DNA of 64,000 bases from Prolixibacteraceae bacterium (GCA_019720755.1 CP081303.1:186001-250000), one strand, 5' to 3'; shown: positions 1 to 9,413, counted from the stretch's first letter. A program made the numbers and translations. The notes: generated by a model from the sequence alone, not told the origin.

Positions 1-67
1 CTTCCTTTACCCTTCCTTTACCCTTCAGTTACTCTAGGGGTAAGCAAAGGGTAAAGGAAGGGTAAAG
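1..67. repeat. Palindromic 11-bp-unit intergenic repeat, copy 1
   Basis: A perfect 19-bp inverted repeat: CTTTACCCTTCCTTTACCC at 5-23 and its reverse complement at 49-67, with a 25-nt loop. Each arm is made of an 11-bp unit of the type GGAAGGGTAAA. The window edge may cut it. The same unit, as GGAAGGGTAAC, recurs at 35506-35581, so this looks like a dispersed repeat family. No function is assigned. Confidence 0.7.
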
Positions 68-277
68 AATCTGTATTGAAGAGAACCATCTGAAATTTAT
101 TGTGTGATCATCGAATCTGTATTTAATTCACTCCTGCGACACTCTTGCTTTATTCTGTTTTGTGGATTAGGTTTGATCACAGAATTTGAAAAAAAGAGTT
201 GATTTCAATGGATTATTTTTTCATCCTGAATAATATAACGGATATTTATGTCTTTTAACTGTTGATATTAAAAACAC

Positions 278-310
278 TTTGTCCGTTTTACTGTTATAAG
301 TATAAGTTGC
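278..310 (+). promoter_or_regulatory. Candidate Bacteroidota promoter
   Basis: TTTG at 278-281 and TAAGTTG at 303-309 are 21 bp apart. This is close to the phylum's -33 TTTG / -7 TAnnTTTG consensus. It would start a transcript at about 313-316, right at the first stem of the structured stretch that follows. This is inference from motif and spacing. Confidence 0.35.
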
Positions 311-428
311 ATGAAGTCCATATCGATTATATACTTGTTTTTCACCATCATGTCTCGGGGGACTTCATCATCTAATATCTATGAAAAGAGATGTGTTTCA
401 TCCATGAAACACCTCTCTTTTTTTTGTT
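311..428 (+). ncRNA. Candidate small structured RNA with intrinsic terminator
   Basis: ATGAAGTCC (311-319) can pair with GGACTTCAT (360-368), which closes a 40-nt internal region. This is followed at 384-420 by a hairpin (AAAGAGATGTGTTTCA, loop TCCA, one mismatch) that runs into a T-rich tract at 418-430. A promoter-like pair lies just upstream. No protein gene ends near enough to explain the terminator, and the only open frame here (311-502) runs through the hairpin. The parts resemble a stand-alone small RNA or a 5' attenuator of mtaB. I do not recognise a known family. Confidence 0.4.
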
Positions 429-608
429 TTTTATACCCCTTCGAATGCAAAACATCATGGCTAGATATCATCCAATATGTAAAAAAAGATCTTTTAGTTT
501 GATAATAGAGATTTACATTCTTATTTTTGCCATGCCATTGGAATTATATGGTTTGTTTTTAGTTATTTAGACTATTTTGTGAGAGAAAAAATGGGGACAG
601 AATATATA

Positions 609-1913
609 ATGAACTACTCCGATAAAAGAGTAGCTTTTACTACACTAGGTTGCAAGTTGAATTTTTCTGAAACATCAACAATTGCCCGTTCATTTAAAGA
701 GTTAGGTTTTGCTCGTGTCGACTTCAAAGAGTTGGCTGATGTGTATGTGATTAACACCTGTTCGGTAACGGATGCCGCAGATAAGAAAAGCCGTCACCTG
801 ATTAAACAGGCAGAGAAACAGAATCCAGCAGCTTTTATTGTTGTGATTGGGTGTTATGCTCAGTTAAAACCAGATGAGATCATTCAGATTCCTGGTGTGG
901 ATCTTGTTTTAGGGGCAAACGATAAATTCAACATTACAAAATATCTTGAGAACTTACAGAAGCATGAGAAGGGGGTTACCTCGACATGTCAGTTTAAAGA
1001 GATTGAGTCCTTTAATCATGCTTACTCTTTTGGAGATAGAACTCGTACTTTTTTGAAAGTACAAGATGGTTGTAACTATTTTTGCAGCTATTGCACTATC
1101 CCTTTAGCTAGAGGAAAGAGTAGAAACCCAAGTATTGAATCTTTGGTTGGAGAAGCTCGTGAAATTGCCTCTAAAGGGACTAAAGAGATTATCCTTACTG
1201 GAGTCAATATCGGTGATTTTGGAAAAAGTACAGGCGAAAAGTTTATTGATCTGATCAAGGCTTTGGATGGTGTTGATGGAATTGAAAGAATCCGAATCTC
1301 TTCTATTGAACCAAATCTGCTGACGGATGAGGTAATTGAATTTGCAGCGGTTTCTAATAAAATAGCACCACACTTTCATATTCCTTTACAGGCAGGTAAT
1401 AATGTCGTTCTGGAGTTAATGAAAAGAAAATATAAGCGAGAGGTATTTGAGAGCCGTGTCTTAAAGATAAAGAGTTTAATGCCTCATGCTTTTATCGGAG
1501 TGGATGTGATTGCAGGGATGAGTGGTGAAACTGAAGAATACTTTGCGGATGCACTTCAGTTTATTACCAATCTACCCATATCGCAATTGCATGTCTTTCC
1601 ATATTCAGAGCGCTCTAATACCAAAGCGATAGATATCGATGGAAAAGTTCCTGTGTCAGTTCGAAAGGAGAGAGCAAAACATCTCCAAATGATTTCCGAA
1701 CGCTTCTTGAAAATGTTTTATCAAGAAAATGTAGGGTTAGAGTCTAATGTTATTTTTGAAGAACAACGTGATAAGACAACGATGGTTGGATGGAGTGATA
1801 ATTATGTGAAAGTGGAGATGCCCTACGATGCCAAACTTGTGAACTGTAGCTCTCATGTTTTGATGACAGGTGTGAATGAAAAAGGTCATATGACTTGTCA
1901 ATTGTTAAATTAG
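609..1913 (+). CDS. mtaB: tRNA t6A37 methylthiotransferase MtaB
   Basis: Radical SAM methylthiotransferase that adds a 2-methylthio group to t6A at position 37 of ANN-decoding tRNAs. The protein is 434 aa. The N-terminal UPF0004 domain opens with VAFTTLGCKLNFSET. The radical SAM Cys triad CNYFCSYC lies at 155-162, and a C-terminal TRAM-like stretch follows. UPF0004 cysteines in GCKLN, NTCSV and GCYAQ match the second Fe-S site. The frame is open back to a GTG at 579 and an ATG at 591. I chose ATG 609 because family members begin just before this motif and a TTTG/TATTTTG promoter-like pair (552-579) overlaps the GTG. Single gene with its own terminator. Confidence 0.93.
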   Translation: MNYSDKRVAFTTLGCKLNFSETSTIARSFKELGFARVDFKELADVYVINTCSVTDAADKKSRHLIKQAEKQNPAAFIVVIGCYAQLKPDEIIQIPGVDLVLGANDKFNITKYLENLQKHEKGVTSTCQFKEIESFNHAYSFGDRTRTFLKVQDGCNYFCSYCTIPLARGKSRNPSIESLVGEAREIASKGTKEIILTGVNIGDFGKSTGEKFIDLIKALDGVDGIERIRISSIEPNLLTDEVIEFAAVSNKIAPHFHIPLQAGNNVVLELMKRKYKREVFESRVLKIKSLMPHAFIGVDVIAGMSGETEEYFADALQFITNLPISQLHVFPYSERSNTKAIDIDGKVPVSVRKERAKHLQMISERFLKMFYQENVGLESNVIFEEQRDKTTMVGWSDNYVKVEMPYDAKLVNCSSHVLMTGVNEKGHMTCQLLN

Positions 1914-1939
1914 AAATAAAAGATATATAAGTCTTTATA

Positions 1940-1975
1940 TAGCCTCTCTTCTTAAAAGGGAGGCTATTTTTATGC
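1940..1975 (+). terminator. Intrinsic terminator after mtaB
   Basis: TAGCCTC (1940-1946) pairs with GAGGCTA (1960-1966) around a short inner stem and loop, followed by TTTTTAT. It lies 27 bp after the mtaB stop. Confidence 0.75.
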
Positions 1976-2168
1976 ATAATGATTATTAATTAGTTTTAAT
2001 AGCAACCATTTAATGGGAATTTTGTTCTTCTAATATACATTATGGAGCACTTTGTGTTCTTTATTTTTAAACTATTAATTTATAATGATTTTAAGCATGT
2101 TAACATATAAACGTATATATGCTTTAGAAAAACTTATTTAACTTTCGGAAGATAAAAAAATGCATTGA

Positions 2169-4571
2169 ATGAGTAGAAATAGTATTGCTAGGTATTTTAT
2201 ATTAGCTCCTGTATTCATAGGAATGATTCTTGGTGCTTTTGTCTTTTTTCATGGCTGTAAAGGGGTAAAAAAAGATCAAACGAAAGAGGATGGTTATGCA
2301 GGTTCTGAGAGCTGTAAAGAGTGTCATGAACGCTTTTATAAATTGTGGGAACCATCGCATCATGGAAAAGCGATGCAACCTATTACCCCAGAATTTATAA
2401 GTGAAAATCTTCCAAAACTGAAGGATTGGACTCCGGTGGAGGATGGCTCTTTCCGTATCATCAATCAAGATGGGAAATTGATTTTTCAAGAGAAGAAAAA
2501 AGATGGTGTTGTTACCAACTATGAAGCTGTTCATGCCATGGGTGGTAAGAATATTTACTATTTCATGACAGAGTTGGAGAGAGGAAAACTTCAGACTCTT
2601 CCACTAGCTTATGATATTAATAAAAATGAGTGGTATAATGCTCAGGATAGTGGAATGCGTCACTTTGGTGGAGATTCAGGAGTTCAAGATGAGGCTTTAC
2701 CTTGGAAACACTATCTGTATACTTTCAATACTACATGTCATGATTGTCATGTGAGTCAGATGACAAAAAACTATGATCTAAAGACCGATTCATACCATTT
2801 AACTTGGAAAGAGGCTGGTATTAATTGTGAAGCTTGCCATGGCCCATCAAAAGAACATATTCGTTTGTGTCGTGAGGCAGAAGCTAAAGGGGAAGAAGTG
2901 ACTGAATTAGGGCTTATTTCATGGAGAACATTTACACACGAACAGAGCGATGCGACTTGTTCTGCTTGTCATGCGAAGATGAGTCCATTGACTGCGAAGT
3001 TTATTCCTGGTGAGAAGTTCTATGACCACTATAATTTGGTTACATTAGAGGATATCGATTACTATCCTGATGGACGAGATTTGGGAGAGAACTATACCTA
3101 TACGTCATGGAGTCAGAGCCCATGTGTTCAAGCAGGTGCGGATATGGATTGTGTGACTTGTCACACCTCTAGTGGACGCTATCGTTTCCAAGATAAAGAT
3201 TTTAACAATGCCTGTATGCCTTGCCATAAGGATAAGGTGGAAAATATTACAGCACACACGCATCACCCTGCAGAAGGGGCTGCTGGTAAATGTGTTTCAT
3301 GTCATATGCCTAAGACCGACTTTGCTCGAATGAAACGATCAGACCACTCGATGCGTCCTCCAATGCCACGTGCTAGTATGGAGTTTGGTTCGCCTAATGC
3401 GTGTAATATTTGCCATACTGATAAATCGAACGAATGGGCAGATAAGGCTGTTCGTAGATGGCACAAAGACGATTATCAAGCAGAGACTATCATGGTTGGA
3501 CGTTGGATCCGTGAAGCTCGTGAGGACGATTGGAAAAACTTCTCGAAGATGGAGCGTTGGATTAGAAAGAATCCTAAGAAGGAGATTTTTATTAACTCTT
3601 TGGTTCGTATGATGAATGGTTGTGATAATCCTAAAAAATGGGATCTATTTAACTACCTTTTTGAAACGAATCCGTCTGCTTTGGTTCGTTCCTCTGCTGT
3701 AACCCAAATGAGTTATGATAGATCTAACCCAAAGACGAAAGAGCTCTTAGTTAAGGCTTTGGATGACTCGTTAAGATTGGTTCGTCGTATGGCAACTTCG
3801 GCATTAACGTCCTATCCATTAGATTCGTTTAATGCATCGGATCGTGAGAAGGTACGTGAAAATATGGTTGAGTATGAGAACTCTATGGTAATACGTCCAG
3901 ATGATTGGGTTGCACACTATAATCTTGGTAATTTCTACTCACAACAAGGACAACATCAAAAAGCATTGGATGAGTATAAGATATCTAATAAGCTATTTGA
4001 AGATGCAGTAGTTCCTTTGGTTAATGGTGGATATACCAGTGCTGTTCTTGGTAATTATGCAGAGGCTGAAACGATGCTGAAGAAGGCATTGACTTTGGAA
4101 CCAGATAATGAAGCAGCAAACCTTAACTATGCACTTCTTTTAGGCGAACAAGGTCGTACGAATGAGGCACGAAAGTGTTATGAGAAGGTGTTGAAAGCCA
4201 ATCCTGAATCTGGTGTTGCGGCCTTTAATTTGGCTGTGATTTATGGTCAAAATGATCTTGAGAATGCGATTAAATATAGTAAGATTGCTTTCGAAAGTGG
4301 AGTGCAGAACCCTAAATATGGTTATACGTATGCTTTCTATCTTCTTCAAAATGGATCGAAGAAAAGTGCAATCAAAGTACTGAAAGAAGTGGTGAAGATT
4401 GATCCAAATTATTTGGATGCTTGGGTTTTCTTAGGTCAATTGTACGAACAAGAGAAACAGTATTCAAATGCGATTAAAGCATGTGAGAGTGCATTAAAGA
4501 TTGAAAACTTGCCTGCTAGAGCTAGTCAAGGATTACAACAAAAGATTGGAGCGTTAAAGAGACATAAATAA
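2169..4571 (+). CDS. Octaheme c-type cytochrome with HEAT-like and TPR repeats
   Basis: An 800-aa exported electron-transfer protein. An N-terminal hydrophobic segment (about 8-30, ending FFHGC) is a signal peptide or anchor, possibly a lipobox. Eight CXXCH heme sites follow, from CKECH (Cys49) to CNICH (Cys412): CKECH, CHDCH, CEACH, CSACH, CVTCH, CMPCH, CVSCH, CNICH. The layout is like the cytochrome c554 family. Residues about 430-570 look like a helical HEAT-type region. From about 585 to the end there are at least five TPRs (for example HYNLGNFYSQQGQHQKALDE). The heme part should act in the periplasm or at the outer surface, with the TPRs as a docking platform. The substrate is unknown. 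The gene is monocistronic and ends at a strong terminator. Confidence 0.85.
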   Translation: MSRNSIARYFILAPVFIGMILGAFVFFHGCKGVKKDQTKEDGYAGSESCKECHERFYKLWEPSHHGKAMQPITPEFISENLPKLKDWTPVEDGSFRIINQDGKLIFQEKKKDGVVTNYEAVHAMGGKNIYYFMTELERGKLQTLPLAYDINKNEWYNAQDSGMRHFGGDSGVQDEALPWKHYLYTFNTTCHDCHVSQMTKNYDLKTDSYHLTWKEAGINCEACHGPSKEHIRLCREAEAKGEEVTELGLISWRTFTHEQSDATCSACHAKMSPLTAKFIPGEKFYDHYNLVTLEDIDYYPDGRDLGENYTYTSWSQSPCVQAGADMDCVTCHTSSGRYRFQDKDFNNACMPCHKDKVENITAHTHHPAEGAAGKCVSCHMPKTDFARMKRSDHSMRPPMPRASMEFGSPNACNICHTDKSNEWADKAVRRWHKDDYQAETIMVGRWIREAREDDWKNFSKMERWIRKNPKKEIFINSLVRMMNGCDNPKKWDLFNYLFETNPSALVRSSAVTQMSYDRSNPKTKELLVKALDDSLRLVRRMATSALTSYPLDSFNASDREKVRENMVEYENSMVIRPDDWVAHYNLGNFYSQQGQHQKALDEYKISNKLFEDAVVPLVNGGYTSAVLGNYAEAETMLKKALTLEPDNEAANLNYALLLGEQGRTNEARKCYEKVLKANPESGVAAFNLAVIYGQNDLENAIKYSKIAFESGVQNPKYGYTYAFYLLQNGSKKSAIKVLKEVVKIDPNYLDAWVFLGQLYEQEKQYSNAIKACESALKIENLPARASQGLQQKIGALKRHK

Positions 4572-4590
4572 CGTCTGTACGTAATAACAT

Positions 4591-4642
4591 AAAAAAGTGG
4601 CCGCAGGAGGAGTATGGTATCTCTGATTGCGGCCACTTTTTG
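4591..4642. terminator. Bidirectional terminator between convergent genes
   Basis: AAAGTGGCCGCA (4594-4605) pairs with TGCGGCCACTTT (4628-4639), with A-runs on the left and T-runs on the right. It serves the cytochrome gene on + and the lipoprotein gene on -. Confidence 0.85.
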
Positions 4643-4656
4643 TTTTGTTCTAACTC

Positions 4657-5790
4657 TTAATTACTTGGAAGTGCTTGTTTGTTCTTATTATAGAAATAAG
4701 TACTAGAAACGAGTTGTGCATATTCTGTTTCTGAACTCCAACATCTTGCAAAAGAGCCTTGATAGTATCGTTTGCTTATACCATTGGGAACAAAGACTCC
4801 CATACCACATAAACCGTCACTCCAAGGTCCAATATATTTTTTGTAAAGGACCGATGCCTCTAAGCTCTTTTTTAGAGATTTGCTATCTACTTCAGAGAAG
4901 TTCTCTTCCACCATCTCCATAAAGTCATATTGAGATAAGTTTTTTGTTAATTTGGTAGGATTGTTTTTTACTAAATTATGGTATAGATCCACATCCAATA
5001 AACTTCGACACATGTTTCGAAATTGCTTGGTCGTTTCTTCGAATTTCTTACAGTCGTATAGGGCGATGGAGCCATCAATATCATTGACAAAAGCATGTCC
5101 CGCATAGGCCTTACAGCCACTAATAAGTCTCTCTCTGACTGACTTCTTCGTGTTGGTCAATTCACTAAATAACTCTTTATAGGGATAATTTATCAGATCG
5201 ATATCTGTCGGTGAGGCTGCTACATAAGAGGCGAACTTTCCAAACGAATACGCTATATTTGGGTCGCCAAAACCAGGAATAATAAAGAAAGTATAATCCT
5301 GTGTTCTATCCTTATCTTCATAGAAATAGCCCAGATCAAAAAATAATCTCATATATTCGTCGGATCTAGGAAATTTTCCGATAGAGAGTGCAACATCTTC
5401 ATTTTGATCATTTTCATTTGTCGATTCACTGATAATTATATTTTGGTATTTTTTTGAGATAAAGTCTTTTTTTACTTTATCCAGAAATAGTTTTTGTCCA
5501 TATCCTAAAGTATATCCAAGCGTTGGTACACTTCCTACAGGTTTCGGATTTGGATCGCCAGTTAATTGGTAGAAATAGAGAATTTTTTCTTTCTCAAGCC
5601 CAACAATCACATTGGAGCCTTTTTGTACTCCCTCAGTGATTTGTGCTAAGATATTTTCTTGATTTGCTTGGACTAATTCGGTCGGTGCAATATAAACCAT
5701 GATGGTTTCATCGTAAATTTTTTGCGCTTTCTCCTTCGAACAGGATGTAACCATCGTAAGTCCAATGATTAGGATTAGTAGTTTCTTCAT
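4657..5790 (-). CDS. Clostripain-like (C11) lipoprotein lacking catalytic residues, copy 1
   Basis: A 377-aa lipoprotein with signal peptide MKKLLILIIGLTMVTSC and lipid Cys17. The frame follows the clostripain/C11 fold: TIMVYIAPTEL matches the opening VYMA strand, and YVAASPTDIDLINYPYKELF matches the IIASPTE...FPY segment after the catalytic Cys. Where active members have the His loop (WSHG type), this protein has IIISESTNEN. Where they have DACxMAS, it has IIPGFGDPN. Both the His and the Cys therefore look lost, and the protein is probably a binding or structural relative rather than a peptidase. It is 51 bp downstream of a paralogue on the same strand. Fold assignment is from motif comparison by memory. 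Confidence 0.7.
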   Translation of the reverse strand: MKKLLILIIGLTMVTSCSKEKAQKIYDETIMVYIAPTELVQANQENILAQITEGVQKGSNVIVGLEKEKILYFYQLTGDPNPKPVGSVPTLGYTLGYGQKLFLDKVKKDFISKKYQNIIISESTNENDQNEDVALSIGKFPRSDEYMRLFFDLGYFYEDKDRTQDYTFFIIPGFGDPNIAYSFGKFASYVAASPTDIDLINYPYKELFSELTNTKKSVRERLISGCKAYAGHAFVNDIDGSIALYDCKKFEETTKQFRNMCRSLLDVDLYHNLVKNNPTKLTKNLSQYDFMEMVEENFSEVDSKSLKKSLEASVLYKKYIGPWSDGLCGMGVFVPNGISKRYYQGSFARCWSSETEYAQLVSSTYFYNKNKQALPSN

Positions 5791-5841
5791 TTATTAACGT
5801 AGTTTATTATTTAAAAAATGTTTTTGTATTTAGAAATGATA

Positions 5842-6951
5842 TTATCTATAAATGTTATTTACTAAGTTTCTATAGTCTGTCATACCATTCCAACACATCG
5901 TGTAACTAATGATATATCTTCTTATAAGATCTTTGTGGGGAACATAAACTCCTAGTCCACAAAGGTTTTTGTTTGTCCATTTACCTGAAAATCCATACAT
6001 TATAATGGACTTCTCGAATTCGTATTTTAAGACTTTTGAATCATTCTCATTGTAACTACTATTGATCATTTCAATAAAATCAAATTGATAATTGTGGTCT
6101 CCTAATTTTGTTAGATTGGTTGAGGATAGATTGTTTTTGATTAGGTCTTTGTCGTTGCTGATATTAATATTAGAAAACCTTTGGCTTGCAAAATCAAATT
6201 GAGTACAATCATATAATGAAATAGACCCGTCTAAATGATTTGTTTCAGCATGTGATAAATATTCCTTGCACCCTTTTTCTAACTTTTCTTTGATACTTAT
6301 TTGGGGTGTAGTTAATGCATCAAACATCTCTTTGTATGGATAGTGTCTTAAGTCAATCTCCGTCGGCGATGCTACTACATATGGTACAAAATCACCAAAT
6401 GCATAGATTACATTGGGATCTCCAAAACTAGATGCTATTATTACAGCGTAATCCATTCGTTTTGGATTTATTCTCTTTTCCCCATAAAAGTTTGATGTGA
6501 AGAGGTAGAATGACAAACGATTTTTTCCCACTCCCATTGATGGAATGACATCTTCTTTCTCTGTTGAGGGAGCACTAGATTCTCCAATAAAAACAGACTG
6601 GTATTTTTTTGATGGATAGTCTGACATAACTTTCTGCAATAGAAGTTTGTGTCCATAAGTGATATACTTCCCTTCATTAGTCTCCTCTCCTAAGTATATT
6701 TTAGAATTCTCTCCATTCATCTGAAAGAATTGAATCTCCTTCTGATTTGCATATGCAACGATTACATTCGCATCTTTATGAACTCCTGCAGCAATTTTGT
6801 CTAAAATATTTTCTGTAGGGTTTCCTGGCTGTATCGTTTGGTATATATATACCATGATGGTCTCATCATATTTTCTTTGTGCCTTCTCTTCTCTACTACA
6901 TCCTATTATGATTAAAAGTAGCATCAAGATGGATATGTTTTTTCTCTTCAT
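5842..6951 (-). CDS. Clostripain-like (C11) lipoprotein lacking catalytic residues, copy 2
   Basis: A 369-aa paralogue of the gene just downstream, with signal peptide MKRKNISILMLLLIIIGC and lipid Cys18. It shares RKYDETIMVYI near the start, FGDPNVIYAFGDFVPYVVAS and PTEIDLRHYPYKEMFDALTT in the middle, and a C-terminal GLGVYVPH block. As in copy 1, the expected His loop reads FIGESSAPS and the expected catalytic Cys stretch reads ASSFGDPN, so it is probably inactive as a C11 peptidase. The two genes likely form one operon, with any promoter in the 6952-7384 gap. The ligand is unknown. Confidence 0.7.
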   Translation of the reverse strand: MKRKNISILMLLLIIIGCSREEKAQRKYDETIMVYIYQTIQPGNPTENILDKIAAGVHKDANVIVAYANQKEIQFFQMNGENSKIYLGEETNEGKYITYGHKLLLQKVMSDYPSKKYQSVFIGESSAPSTEKEDVIPSMGVGKNRLSFYLFTSNFYGEKRINPKRMDYAVIIASSFGDPNVIYAFGDFVPYVVASPTEIDLRHYPYKEMFDALTTPQISIKEKLEKGCKEYLSHAETNHLDGSISLYDCTQFDFASQRFSNINISNDKDLIKNNLSSTNLTKLGDHNYQFDFIEMINSSYNENDSKVLKYEFEKSIIMYGFSGKWTNKNLCGLGVYVPHKDLIRRYIISYTMCWNGMTDYRNLVNNIYR

Positions 6952-7384
6952 AAGTTAGACTTTATTAATTAGGTTAATTTTGTTTTAGAACAGAATGATT
7001 TATATTTAGTTCCATTGCGTTCTACTTTAAAGGTTTATTGGGAATGGTTTTTATAAAATATTTTTAATTGTTTACACATTGGTATATTTGATTATATCAA
7101 ATGGTTACTCACCATTATGCACGATAAGCAATTAAGGTAGGGTGGTGGAAGATAGTTTAGAGACGAAGTATTTTATGATTGCTCTAACATGATTGTGAGA
7201 TAATATTTTTTCATTTTAGAATCATATTGTTTACTTCAAAATTGTTATCATAAACTATTCTATTTGTAAATATATGTAAAAAGATATAAATAATAGTTTT
7301 TATTTTTTATCAGAGAGTCAAAATGTATCTATCCTAGATTATCGAGGTTATATATCTAGGATAGAATATTGGGTAGTGTTGAAA
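6952..7384. other. AT-rich intergenic region
   Basis: 433 bp between two minus-strand units. It should carry the promoter of the lipoprotein pair. I see no ORF, tRNA or known motif except the hairpin at 7329-7364. Confidence 0.6.
7329..7364 (-). terminator. Hairpin downstream of recQ
   Basis: CTATCCTAGAT (7329-7339) and ATCTAGGATAG (7354-7364) form a perfect 11-bp inverted repeat 20 bp past the recQ stop. The T-tract on the minus strand is weak. Confidence 0.5.
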
Positions 7385-9325
7385 TTAGTTGGCTTCGTTA
7401 TCTTTAATCCATTGTGTAACGGATGCAAATCGATAATCTGAGAGCTTATTCCACATAGATAATTTTTTTACCCTATATTTTGATAGGCGAGGTGAGCTTA
7501 TTCCACATAAATAACAGGTGAAGTCATGGATCGACATATTTGACTTATATTGACCTAGAAACTCCTCTTTAATTTTATCGTATTCATACATTTCAAAATT
7601 CTCATGTGTCTCTCTCTGTGGAATATGTATGGTTGTTTCTAAACAGTTAGAGCAATGTCCACAAGAGTTCCAAGAGGTCTCTTGACCAAAGTATTGGGTT
7701 AGTTGATGATAGAGACACTCCTTGGATGAGATCAACTCTACTACTTGGTTAATACGAAATAATTCCCCTTTTTCTTTATTCTTATAAAGTTTATAGAGAT
7801 GATCGGTAAGCATATGTATATCCTGTTCTGCTTTAGGATGCACATGATATACTTCCATATTCTTTTTAGTTTCTAAAATAATCCATCCTTTTTCTGCGAA
7901 ATAGTCTAGCGCATTGACTACTCTCTGTCTATCAGAACTTGGAGATGTCTTTTGGATCTTTTCAAAGTTTACATCGTACCAAACCCTAGCCTTGTCAGAA
8001 TGAGTGAATATTGATTTTATAAAATTCACACGTTCCCCTTTGAAGTGAGATATAACTTCTTGTGGAGAAGCAATGGTTTTAAAGCGATAAGATGAATAGT
8101 AACTATGAGATGGGGTAATTACACCTAGTGCTTCAAGGTATACCAATGCTGTTTTGAAAGGTAATTGACGAATGTTATGCCTTATAGATGCGTGATATAT
8201 ACTTACCTCCCAAGAGTCTTCAGAAGAAAGGATCGTTTCAATCAAATTTTGTAGTGCCTCCTTATCAGGAGTGTCTCCATATACAAAATTTTCTAAAGTC
8301 TGTATTTCGTCTAGATTGCCCAATATGGTGCAGTCTGATGTCTCTCCATCCCTTCCTGCTCTACCTATCTCTTGCGATAGCCCTTCAAGGGATTTTGGTA
8401 GATCGTAATGAATCACTCTTCGGATATTAGATTTGTCAATTCCCATACCAAAAGCGATGGTTGCCACCACGATATCTAATTTGTTCTCCATAAATCGTTG
8501 TTGTGTTTCAATACGTGTTTCGGTGGAGAGTCCTGCATGGTATGGACGAGCATTATAGCCTTTTTCAACCAGCTTGGTCGCTACTGTTAAAGCCGTATCT
8601 TGTAGGGTTACATAGACAATGGATGGAGACTTCGGTGATCTCGCAATGAGTTTATCTAACTGATTAAACTTTTGATCTAAAGTGGTCCCTTGAACATGAA
8701 TATTCAGGTTTTTTCTATAGAATCCTGTTGAGATTACATCATTGGATTCTATAGAAAATCGCTGACAGATATCTTTCTGTACTACCTTCGGTGCAGTTGC
8801 TGTTAGAAGAAGTACTTGTGGAAACTGAAACTCTTTTTGATAGTCTGGTAGTTTGATGTAATCAGGTCTAAAATTGTGTCCCCACTCTGATATACAGTGT
8901 GCCTCATCTACCACTAACATCGACAGATCAAGGGTATGTAGGAATCGTCTGAATCGTTCGTTTTTGAATCGTTCTACAGAAACGAAAAGAATTTTATGTT
9001 TTTTATCAACCAACTCCTGTTTTATTTGTTGTGCTTGCGGAAGCGTTAGGGTTGAGTCAATTTTTACTGAAGGGATCTGATGAGAATGTAAAAAAGAAAG
9101 TTGATCATCAATCAGTGCTATTAAAGGAGATACAACTACTGTGATTCCAGGAAGAAGCATTGCTGGAAGTTGATAGCATAAAGACTTGCCGCTACCAGTA
9201 GGAAAAATTGAAAGAACTGACTTTCCTGCTAAAATACGTTCAATCGATTCTTTTTGACCTGGTCGAAAGGATTCAAAGCCAAATAGGCTCTTTAGGGTAC
9301 TAATTAGATCATCTGTATGAGTCAT
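7385..9325 (-). CDS. recQ: ATP-dependent DNA helicase RecQ
   Basis: A 646-aa superfamily 2 3'-5' DNA helicase for recombination and fork repair. Motif 0 is FRPGQ, Walker A is TGSGKS (43-48), motif II is VVDEAHCISEWGHNFR, motif III is LLTATAP and motif VI is QEIGRAGRDG. A RecQ-type zinc cluster (CLYHQ, SCGHCSNC) lies in the last third, and a winged-helix region precedes it. No clear HRDC domain is seen. The C-terminal 80 residues form a short helical domain with YLCGISSPRLSKYRVKKLSMW. The length fits bacterial RecQs. Divergent from the permease gene at 9414. Confidence 0.93.
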   Translation of the reverse strand: MTHTDDLISTLKSLFGFESFRPGQKESIERILAGKSVLSIFPTGSGKSLCYQLPAMLLPGITVVVSPLIALIDDQLSFLHSHQIPSVKIDSTLTLPQAQQIKQELVDKKHKILFVSVERFKNERFRRFLHTLDLSMLVVDEAHCISEWGHNFRPDYIKLPDYQKEFQFPQVLLLTATAPKVVQKDICQRFSIESNDVISTGFYRKNLNIHVQGTTLDQKFNQLDKLIARSPKSPSIVYVTLQDTALTVATKLVEKGYNARPYHAGLSTETRIETQQRFMENKLDIVVATIAFGMGIDKSNIRRVIHYDLPKSLEGLSQEIGRAGRDGETSDCTILGNLDEIQTLENFVYGDTPDKEALQNLIETILSSEDSWEVSIYHASIRHNIRQLPFKTALVYLEALGVITPSHSYYSSYRFKTIASPQEVISHFKGERVNFIKSIFTHSDKARVWYDVNFEKIQKTSPSSDRQRVVNALDYFAEKGWIILETKKNMEVYHVHPKAEQDIHMLTDHLYKLYKNKEKGELFRINQVVELISSKECLYHQLTQYFGQETSWNSCGHCSNCLETTIHIPQRETHENFEMYEYDKIKEEFLGQYKSNMSIHDFTCYLCGISSPRLSKYRVKKLSMWNKLSDYRFASVTQWIKDNEAN

Positions 9326-9413
9326 CGAGTCTTAAGTGTATTGAATGTTATATATATCACAAGTTTGCTCCAAATAAAGCCTATATTTACATGATGAACA
9401 AAAGTATAAAATA

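Noticed and set aside
311-502. 63-residue open frame before mtaB
   Set aside because: It runs through a terminator hairpin and its T-tract, has no family look, and is better explained by the structured RNA candidate.
1104-1379. Long antisense frames inside mtaB, valS, sucA, susC and other genes
   Set aside because: They overlap well-supported genes fully, lack domains and look like composition shadows.
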